A stretch of DNA of 5,073 nucleotides from Lachnospiraceae bacterium UBA1755 (GTDB taxonomy: Bacteria; Bacillota; Clostridia; Lachnospirales; Lachnospiraceae), in assembly GCA_002314805.1 (NCBI GenBank), contig DCHJ01000039.1, positions 10,499-15,571 of the forward strand, in the 5' to 3' direction. The notes below the pieces were generated by a model, which worked only from the letters and a program-made list of their open reading frames with translations, did not search any database and was not told the origin of the DNA. The position numbers were made by a program, and so were the translations under genes. Below are positions 1 through 5,073 of the stretch, piece after piece. Position 1 is the first letter of the stretch, and the number at the start of each line of letters is the position of its first letter.

Positions 1-64
1 GAAAGTCCAAAGACGGGCGAAAGTCAAAGTTGGTGAAAGCCAAAGAAGTGGCGGAAGTCCAAAG
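1..64. repeat. Four degenerate tandem copies of a GAAAGTCCAAAG-like motif
   Basis: Four related 11-12 bp blocks are visible: GAAAGTCCAAAG at 1-12, GAAAGTCAAAG at 19-29, GAAAGCCAAAG at 35-45 and GGAAGTCCAAAG at 53-64. They begin 18, 16 and 18 bp apart and are separated by short variable spacers, three of which contain GGGC, TGGT or TGGC. The first copy abuts the window edge, so the array may continue to the left. One reading frame is open from position 3 to a TAA at 72-74 and would give a lysine-rich peptide tail. The stretch could therefore be the 3' end of an upstream gene, but the 16-bp step breaks a constant reading phase. It could equally be an intergenic repeat or a cluster of protein-binding sites. 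Function unknown. Confidence 0.6.
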
Positions 65-77
65 CAAGAGATAAATT

Positions 78-86
78 GGGAGAAAG
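78..86 (+). promoter_or_regulatory. Ribosome binding site deciding a TTG start
   Basis: GGGAGAAAG is purine-rich and its GGGAG core (78-82) ends 7 nt before the TTG at 90. The first in-frame ATG, at 120, has no comparable sequence at the right distance (AATAGCAAAGAAACGCATA precedes it). This favours TTG initiation at 90. Confidence 0.6.
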
Positions 87-89
87 ACG

Positions 90-980
90 TTGAAGAGTAC
101 AATAGCAAAGAAACGCATAATGTTCGCGATCTGCGTCATACCGGCATTGGCAGTATTCCTGTATTTTGTTGCAGTGCCGTTTCTTGAAACGTTCTATTAC
201 TGTTTCACGGACTGGAACGGCATGACAAAGACATATAACTTCATCGGGTTCAAGAACTTCGAGAAGATATTCAGGGATAAGATATTCTGGCTGTCATTAA
301 AGAATAATGTCAAGTTCTGTGTATGGGGAGGTCTCCTTACCTTCGGAATAGGAATCTTCAACGCAGTGCTGATAACCCAGAGCAACTTAAAGGAAAAAAA
401 CGTATACAAGATCCTGTTCTTCATACCGCAGATCCTTTCGATCGTAGCAGTAGCAGCGATATGGAAGTTTATCTACAACCCGGAGTGGGGGATCCTCAAC
501 GGATTATTGGATACAGTAGGTCTTGGGACACTTAAACATACATGGCTTGGAGAAAAAAGCACAGTAGTAGGGGCGCTGATAGTAGTGTGGGTATGGATAT
601 CGGTAGGCTTCTACATGGTGCTGTTCATAGCAGCGATCGAGGGGATCTCTAAAGATGTGTTTGAGGCGGCGACTATAGACGGAGCAAGCAGCTGGCAGCA
701 GTTCTGGACGATCACGTTCCCGCTGATAGCCGAGACGACAAAGACCTGTGTGATCTTCTTTTTGATCAATGCATTCACAGGAGTATATTCGCTTGTAAAG
801 ACGATGACGGAGGGCGGTCCGGCGCACGGGTCGGAGGTCGTGACGTCGTACATGTATAATCAGGCCTTCGTACGAAGCAAGTTCGGACTGGGAACAGCGA
901 TGGGAGTAACGATGGTAGTATTGGTAGCGATACTGTCAGCGATCCTGTTGATAGCGACCAGAAAAAAGGACGCAGAATAA
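90..980 (+). CDS. Sugar ABC transporter permease, MalF/UgpA-like (CUT1 family)
   Basis: This is one of two membrane subunits of a binding-protein-dependent sugar importer. The 296-aa protein has about six hydrophobic segments, near residues 10-35, 73-97, 106-128, 157-182, 218-238 and 267-290. The EAA loop that docks onto the ATPase is intact at residues 192-213 (EAA, then G198 and P211). The TEGGPAHGSEV stretch at 240-250 followed by YMYNQAF is typical of MalF/UgpA/LacF-type subunits. The short N-terminus before TM1 and the length near 300 aa fit Firmicutes CUT1 permeases rather than the longer enterobacterial MalF. The start is TTG with a good Shine-Dalgarno; the alternative ATG at 120 would drop ten residues and cut close to TM1. 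The partner permease follows after 12 bp. Substrate cannot be deduced. Family call is secure. Confidence 0.93.
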   Translation: MKSTIAKKRIMFAICVIPALAVFLYFVAVPFLETFYYCFTDWNGMTKTYNFIGFKNFEKIFRDKIFWLSLKNNVKFCVWGGLLTFGIGIFNAVLITQSNLKEKNVYKILFFIPQILSIVAVAAIWKFIYNPEWGILNGLLDTVGLGTLKHTWLGEKSTVVGALIVVWVWISVGFYMVLFIAAIEGISKDVFEAATIDGASSWQQFWTITFPLIAETTKTCVIFFLINAFTGVYSLVKTMTEGGPAHGSEVVTSYMYNQAFVRSKFGLGTAMGVTMVVLVAILSAILLIATRKKDAE

Positions 981-992
981 GGGGGTACAGGA

Positions 993-1835
993 ATGCAGAA
1001 GAAGAAAGAAAACAGCGTAGCAACATGGCTGATAAGGATCTATACCATCCTGTTCTCCGTCACCATCCTGTTCCCGCTGATATGGGTAATATATTCATCG
1101 TTCAAGACTAATCAGGAGTTCTTCCAGGACGTATGGGCACTGCCAACAGCACTGCAGCTTGACAACTATGTGAGAGCATGGGAGAAGGCAAGCATAGGAA
1201 GATATTTCATGAACTCACTCATGATCACAGTGATCGTAGTTATCGTAGTCGCAGTCATGAGCTCCATGGCAACATACGCATGTACGAGACTGGGACTTAA
1301 GCTTGGCAAACCGATGGTAATGCTTTTCATGGCAGGATTATATATCCCGACAGTACTATGTCTGGTGCCTATCTATGTGCAGATGAAGAACTTAGGCCTT
1401 GTAAACTCCAAGTGGGGATTGGTAGTACTATACATAGCAAGCAACCTGCCGTTTTCGATATTCATCCTGAGCGGCTTCTATGCGACGGTACCAAAGGAAC
1501 TGGAAGAGGCGGCATATATAGATGGCTGCGGATACTTTGCGACATATGCGAGGGTCATCCTGCCTATCACCAAACCGGCAATGGCAACAGTAAGTATCTT
1601 TACGTTCATGGGTTCATGGAATGAATATGTACTTGCAAACATGCTTATCTCAAAGCCTGAAAACAACACCCTGCCGGTAGGTCTGGTATCGCTGCAGACA
1701 GCAATGGAGCATGTAAGTGACTGGACGGCACTGTTAGCAGGAATCACGATCCTGTTCATCCCTATGCTGTTAATGTATGCATTATGCCAGAAGTACATCA
1801 CATCAGGAATGACAGCAGGAGCATTAAAGGGTTAA
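993..1835 (+). CDS. Sugar ABC transporter permease, MalG/UgpE-like (CUT1 family)
   Basis: This is the second membrane subunit of the importer, 280 aa. TM1 lies at about 12-35 and is followed by the SSFKTNQEFF sequence typical of MalG-like proteins. Further hydrophobic segments are near 74-97, 106-128, 140-162, 196-220 and 244-265. The EAA loop is intact at residues 172-193 (EAA, G178, L190-P191). The C-terminus ITSGMTAGALKG matches the usual CUT1 ending, so the protein is complete. The ATG is preceded by AGGGGG at 980-985, which overlaps the last base of the upstream stop codon, with a 7-nt spacer, indicating translation in one operon with the first permease. No ATP-binding gene is in the window; in Firmicutes a shared MsmK-type ATPase elsewhere often serves several CUT1 permease pairs. 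A solute-binding protein gene would be expected upstream, outside the window. Substrate unknown. Confidence 0.94.
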   Translation: MQKKKENSVATWLIRIYTILFSVTILFPLIWVIYSSFKTNQEFFQDVWALPTALQLDNYVRAWEKASIGRYFMNSLMITVIVVIVVAVMSSMATYACTRLGLKLGKPMVMLFMAGLYIPTVLCLVPIYVQMKNLGLVNSKWGLVVLYIASNLPFSIFILSGFYATVPKELEEAAYIDGCGYFATYARVILPITKPAMATVSIFTFMGSWNEYVLANMLISKPENNTLPVGLVSLQTAMEHVSDWTALLAGITILFIPMLLMYALCQKYITSGMTAGALKG

Positions 1836-1875
1836 ATAACCGGAGAACGAAGCCGGGTCTTAGGGCAGACCGGGA

Positions 1876-1905
1876 ATGACGGAGTGAGTATCAAAGGGGT
1901 ATACA
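1876..1905 (+). promoter_or_regulatory. Weak candidate promoter ahead of the hairpin
   Basis: ATGACG (1876-1881, four of six matches to TTGACA) and TATACA (1900-1905, four of six to TATAAT) are separated by 18 bp. If used, transcription would begin around 1912, just upstream of the hairpin at 1927, giving a short leader containing the terminator before the hydrolase gene. The match is poor and could be chance; it is listed because it is the only plausible pair I found in this gap. Confidence 0.2.
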
Positions 1906-1926
1906 GACACATAAAACAATAGTAAA

Positions 1927-1966
1927 GGCGCATCGATCCTCCTTATAGGGTCGGTGCGTCAGTTTT
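1927..1966 (+). terminator. Intrinsic terminator or attenuator hairpin
   Basis: The arms 1927-1940 and 1947-1960 pair over 14 continuous positions, with three G-U wobbles (1928/1959, 1933/1954, 1937/1950), around the six-base loop CCTTAT. The stem is followed by AG and then TTTT at 1963-1966, and is preceded by an A-rich stretch. This is the form of a Rho-independent terminator, although the T-run is short, so some readthrough is likely. It lies 91 bp after the MalG-like permease stop and only 31 bp before the start of the hydrolase gene. It could end the importer transcript, lower downstream expression, or act as a regulated attenuator. No T-box, known riboswitch or antiterminator motif was recognised. 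Folding energy was not computed. Confidence 0.62.
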
Positions 1967-1986
1967 GAAAAATCAACCGGAGAAAC

Positions 1987-1991
1987 AGGGG
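1987..1991 (+). promoter_or_regulatory. Ribosome binding site deciding the hydrolase start
   Basis: AGGGG lies 6 nt before the ATG at 1998 and resembles the AGGGGG used by the MalG-like permease. A longer in-frame reading from TTG at 1965 would begin inside the T-run of the terminator with no ribosome binding site, so 1998 is preferred. Confidence 0.6.
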
Positions 1992-1997
1992 CACACT

Positions 1998-4115
1998 ATG
2001 AGAGAGCAGAATTACGATTTCAGAGCACGTCATTGGCAGGTGCATAAACCGGGAAGAAGACAGCTGTCGAGACAGCTGAAGACCGGAGAGATCATACTCA
2101 GCGATAACTGGACTATATGCGCAGCAGCAGGAAGAGTGGCTGAAAGAGCGGCAGATGATATCCGCGATTATTTCTGGAAGAGTATGGATCTTTCACTTGG
2201 CATGACTAAGGATCCGAATAAGCCATATACCATAGTATTGACTGCAGATTCCGGACCGGACAAGGGCTTTGCCCTGTCTGTAACAGAAAACAGAGTAGAG
2301 GTGCGTCTTGCATCTGATGATGAAGCTTTTCGTGCCATTGTTTACATAGAAGACTATATGAACCTGGAAGGAGCACCGGTACTGCCTCTTGGAGATACTG
2401 TCAGGCGTCCGATGTTTAAATGGAGAAGTGTCCATTCAGGCTGCGGTATAGATGAGTATCCTGATGAAGAACTCAGAGCAACTATCCATGCCGGATATGA
2501 TGCAATAATCGTATTTGTAAAAGACTTTGACAAAACAGCGGCAGGCAATTGCAATATCAATGACATTATTGAGAGAGCGGCCGCTTTCGGTATAAAGACA
2601 TGCCTGTATAACTATATCCCGTTTTTCGTACATCCGGATGAGGAAGGCGCTCAGGAAAAGGCAGATGCTATCTACGGAGAACTCTTCCGCAGATATCCGG
2701 GAGCAATGGAGATAGAGCTGGTAGGAGAATCTCTGGAATTTCCAAGCAAGGATGAACACACTACGGGCAAGCATTACTGGGAAAGCGTGATCGACGGTAT
2801 CCCTGATACAAGAGTAAGTCCGGGCTGGTACCCGTGCAGGGACTATCCGGCATATTTAAGCCTTATCGAAAAAGCTATCCATAAGGTAAAACCGGAAGCC
2901 GAGATCGTATTCAGTACATACAACTGGACATCATCACCGGCAGAACTGAGAAGAGATTTTCTGTCAAAGGTTCCAAAGGGCTTCAGGATCGCAACGGTAT
3001 TTGAAAATTCCGCTATGAGACATATCGAAGGTCTCAATGCACCGGTAAGAGATTATACTATCTCACAGGATGAGCCGGGCGATTATTTCATAACAGAGAA
3101 TCAGTTTGCCGGAGAGTTTGGTATTCCTACAGAAGGCAACGTTAATACCGCCGGAATAGCATGGGACTTTGGCTGTGTACCATACGTACCGGCACCGCGG
3201 AAGCTTATCAACAGATTAAGGTGGATCCGCAAAGCCAATGAAGAGTGGGGTATGGATGCACAGTATGCGACTCATCACATGGGATGGTGGGACTGCGTAA
3301 GCTCGGACCTGGGCAAGTGGTCATACTGGGAGGATTACGAGCCTGATTATGATAAGCTCCTGCACAAGATCGCAGTAAGAGATTACGGCGCGGGGAACGC
3401 GGAAAAAGCTCTGAAGGCATGGGAGTGCTGGAATGAAGCTATGAATTACTACGTTGCCTCTGCAGAGGATCAGTATGGGCCCTGGAGAGTCGGTGCGGCA
3501 TATCCGTTTATTTTCCAGCCGAACCTTTCACGTACTATGCTTGGCAAGGAAATACAATTCCCCACTGACCCGCGAGCACATTTCGGACATAGGATAATCA
3601 AGACACTGTATGCTCCGTATGATACTATACGTCAGGCTCCCGGATTTTTAAGGATGCCGGCAGAGATACGTGCGCTGGAAAAGATGGAAAAAATCTGGAG
3701 CGAGGGACTTTCATATGCGGCATCAATAAAGAATGTAAACGATGAAGCTCAGCAGCTATGGGCTCTGGGGCAGTTTATCGGCTGTGAAATACATACAACT
3801 GTCAATATCAAGCGCTGGTGGATAGAAAACATGGATCTGCAGCGCAGCCGGGATGCTGCAGAGGCTCTTGTACATATGGATGAATTATTCAGGATCCTTG
3901 CAGATGAGAAGGAAAACGTACTTAAAGCAATTCCTGCAGCAGAAGCAGATTCACGGCTTGGCTGGGAACCGAGTATGGAATATGTATGTGACCCATGGCA
4001 TCTCGACTGGAAGCTCCGCCAGATGGAAGCTGCGGGCAGGGAGATGGACCGTTACAGTACCATGCTCCGGACGGCAGAACAGGGTGCCCGGGAATATATG
4101 AGACAGAATTCGTAA
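1998..4115 (+). CDS. Putative cytoplasmic glycoside hydrolase of unassigned family (GH20/GH67-like layout)
   Basis: The protein has 705 aa and no signal peptide or membrane segment, so it probably acts in the cytoplasm on imported material. Residues about 30-128 resemble the alpha/beta domain that precedes the catalytic barrel in GH20, GH67 and GH84 enzymes, with DDEAFRAIVYIEDYM at 108-121. The linker VLPLGDTVRRPMFKWRSVHSG (128-148) is the usual transition into a (beta/alpha)8 barrel, here about 140-460. Candidate acidic catalytic residues are E240 and E244 in IELVGESLEF. Other conserved-looking sites are GWYPCRDYP (276-284), FSTYNW (305-310), VFEN (334-337), and HHMGWWD (426-432) with WSYWEDYEPD (441-450). 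The GH20 Asp-Glu pair motif is not seen. The C-terminal 240 residues are largely helical and Trp-rich, with DSRLGWEPSMEY at 651-662. The fold-level call is from recognised layout; substrate and exact family are unknown. A 16-bp gap to the amidohydrolase gene implies co-transcription. Confidence 0.62.
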   Translation: MREQNYDFRARHWQVHKPGRRQLSRQLKTGEIILSDNWTICAAAGRVAERAADDIRDYFWKSMDLSLGMTKDPNKPYTIVLTADSGPDKGFALSVTENRVEVRLASDDEAFRAIVYIEDYMNLEGAPVLPLGDTVRRPMFKWRSVHSGCGIDEYPDEELRATIHAGYDAIIVFVKDFDKTAAGNCNINDIIERAAAFGIKTCLYNYIPFFVHPDEEGAQEKADAIYGELFRRYPGAMEIELVGESLEFPSKDEHTTGKHYWESVIDGIPDTRVSPGWYPCRDYPAYLSLIEKAIHKVKPEAEIVFSTYNWTSSPAELRRDFLSKVPKGFRIATVFENSAMRHIEGLNAPVRDYTISQDEPGDYFITENQFAGEFGIPTEGNVNTAGIAWDFGCVPYVPAPRKLINRLRWIRKANEEWGMDAQYATHHMGWWDCVSSDLGKWSYWEDYEPDYDKLLHKIAVRDYGAGNAEKALKAWECWNEAMNYYVASAEDQYGPWRVGAAYPFIFQPNLSRTMLGKEIQFPTDPRAHFGHRIIKTLYAPYDTIRQAPGFLRMPAEIRALEKMEKIWSEGLSYAASIKNVNDEAQQLWALGQFIGCEIHTTVNIKRWWIENMDLQRSRDAAEALVHMDELFRILADEKENVLKAIPAAEADSRLGWEPSMEYVCDPWHLDWKLRQMEAAGREMDRYSTMLRTAEQGAREYMRQNS

Positions 4116-4131
4116 ATAAAGGAGAAACGAT

Positions 4132-5040
4132 ATGTTTATTGATATTCATACCCATGCGTACAGAAGGAAGGTTCCGTTCGTTGTAAATTTCTGTACCATA
4201 GAAGAATTACTTGCCAGATATGACAGGATGGGAGTTGAGAAGTGCTGTATACAGCCGATCGTAAGCCCGGAAATATATTTCCCGCAGACCAATGAAGACA
4301 TACTTGATATGGCGGAGCAGTATCCGGACAGAGTCATCCCGTTCTGCAATATCGATCCGCGGAGCCTTACCAATTCTCCTTATTCAGATTTTGTACCTGT
4401 ACTTGAATACTACAAGGAGAGAGGCTGCAAGGGTATCGGTGAAGTAATGCCTAACTTAAGATTTGATGATCCGCTGGTACAGAATCTTTTCTATTGTGCA
4501 GAAAAGGTAGGACTTTCTGTGACCTGCGACGGCTCTGCAGTAACTACAGGTGATTTCGGACTGTACGATGATCCGGGACTTCCTATGCTGGAACAGACGC
4601 TCCTTAAGTTCCCTAAGCTTATCATGTTTGGACACGGACCGGTATTCTGGTCGGAGATCGCAAAGCTTGAGACACCGGGATCGAGAGCATTCTATTTTGA
4701 CCGTGATCCGATGGGTAATATGGTAGGCAGACTTCCGCAGGAAAAGGTCGCGGAGGAGGGCGTGGTACCAAAGCTTTTCAGAAAGTATCCTAACCTTCTC
4801 GGAGATCTTTCAGACGGTACAGCATACAATGCATTTGCAAGGGACGAAGAGTACGGACCTAAATTCATGACGGAGTTCCAGGACAGACTCTTCTTCGGTA
4901 CGGATATGTGTTTCCCGGATATGCCGTGTGAGCTACCGGAGCTGCTTATCCGCTGGAAGAACGAGGAAAGGATCTCGGAAGAAGTATTCTATAAGATCGC
5001 AAAGGGCAACGCAATTAAGTTTCTTGGACTTGAAGAATAA
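4132..5040 (+). CDS. Amidohydrolase_2-family metal-dependent hydrolase
   Basis: This 302-aa protein is a TIM-barrel hydrolase of the amidohydrolase superfamily, amidohydrolase_2 branch, which includes decarboxylases such as ACMSD, lactonases and hydratases. The metal-binding HxH is at H6 and H8 (DIHTH), the GIGE motif ends at E104, the strand-6 type His is H168 in FGHGP, and the terminal Asp is D258 in FGTDMCFP. The strand-5 position, where many relatives have a His metal ligand, reads TCDGS with D133. Length and both ends are intact. The ATG has a strong AAGGAG (4119-4124) with a 7-nt spacer, and the gene begins 16 bp after the glycoside hydrolase-like gene, so both are probably translated from one mRNA. 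By context it may open a lactone, amide or similar product of sugar catabolism; this is inference. The reaction is not assignable from sequence. Confidence 0.85.
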   Translation: MFIDIHTHAYRRKVPFVVNFCTIEELLARYDRMGVEKCCIQPIVSPEIYFPQTNEDILDMAEQYPDRVIPFCNIDPRSLTNSPYSDFVPVLEYYKERGCKGIGEVMPNLRFDDPLVQNLFYCAEKVGLSVTCDGSAVTTGDFGLYDDPGLPMLEQTLLKFPKLIMFGHGPVFWSEIAKLETPGSRAFYFDRDPMGNMVGRLPQEKVAEEGVVPKLFRKYPNLLGDLSDGTAYNAFARDEEYGPKFMTEFQDRLFFGTDMCFPDMPCELPELLIRWKNEERISEEVFYKIAKGNAIKFLGLEE

Positions 5041-5073
5041 TCGAAAACTGTTCTGAGAAAGCCGGCATAAGAT

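Noticed and set aside
1..64. CRISPR array
   Set aside because: The repeats are 11-12 bp and degenerate, with 4-8 bp spacers; this is far from CRISPR repeat and spacer lengths.
504..827. 107-aa reading frame on the - strand inside the first permease gene
   Set aside because: It overlaps a complete, clearly recognisable permease gene, has a Cys/Arg/Tyr-rich composition without a domain, and looks like a shadow frame.
1478..1801. 107-aa reading frame on the - strand inside the second permease gene
   Set aside because: It lies entirely within the conserved EAA-loop half of the MalG-like gene and has no recognisable features.
1856..1871. Hairpin GGTCT / AGACC after the permease stop
   Set aside because: The stem is only 5 bp with a 6-nt loop and no T-run follows; too weak to call as a terminator or riboswitch element.
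1965..1997. Eleven-codon N-terminal extension of the hydrolase starting at TTG 1965
   Set aside because: It starts inside the terminator T-run, has no ribosome binding site, and a well-spaced AGGGG precedes the ATG at 1998.
2436..2774. 112-aa reading frame on the - strand inside the hydrolase gene
   Set aside because: It sits opposite well-formed coding sequence and has no recognisable domain or ribosome binding site.
1998..4115. Calling the large hydrolase a beta-N-acetylhexosaminidase (GH20) or alpha-glucuronidase (GH67)
   Set aside because: Only the overall domain order matches; the diagnostic GH20 Asp-Glu motif is not visible and I cannot align GH67 catalytic residues with confidence.

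Overview
The window looks like part of a carbohydrate-utilisation locus from a low-to-mid-GC Gram-positive bacterium of the class Clostridia, most likely a Lachnospiraceae relative. This rests on Firmicutes-type Shine-Dalgarno sequences, frequent ATA, GTA and AGA codons, and the combination of a CUT1-type sugar importer with an apparently cytoplasmic hydrolase. The placement is inference; no taxonomic marker gene is present.

Layout, all genes on the + strand. Positions 1-64 hold four degenerate copies of a GAAAGTCCAAAG-like motif, spaced 16-18 bp apart and cut by the window edge. Positions 90-980 (TTG start) and 993-1835 encode the two permease subunits, MalF-like and MalG-like, of a sugar ABC importer, 12 bp apart. 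A 162-bp intergenic region (1836-1997) follows. It contains a strong 14-bp hairpin plus T-run (1927-1966) that looks like an intrinsic terminator or attenuator. Next is a 705-aa protein (1998-4115) with the architecture of a glycoside hydrolase of no family I can name. It is followed after 16 bp by a 302-aa amidohydrolase_2-type metal-dependent hydrolase (4132-5040). Positions 5041-5073 hold nothing recognisable.

Working model (inference): a solute-binding protein outside the window delivers a sugar or glycoconjugate to the permease pair, powered by an ATPase that is also not here (often a shared MsmK/UgpC-type subunit in Firmicutes). The imported compound is then cleaved inside the cell by the hydrolase, and the amidohydrolase-fold enzyme acts on a product, possibly a lactone, acid or amide. 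The substrate cannot be read from the sequence. The most interesting points are the unassigned glycoside hydrolase-like protein paired with the amidohydrolase, the Asp where many amidohydrolase_2 proteins have a metal-binding His, the terminator that separates import from catabolism with almost no room for a promoter after it, and the short repeat array at the left edge.
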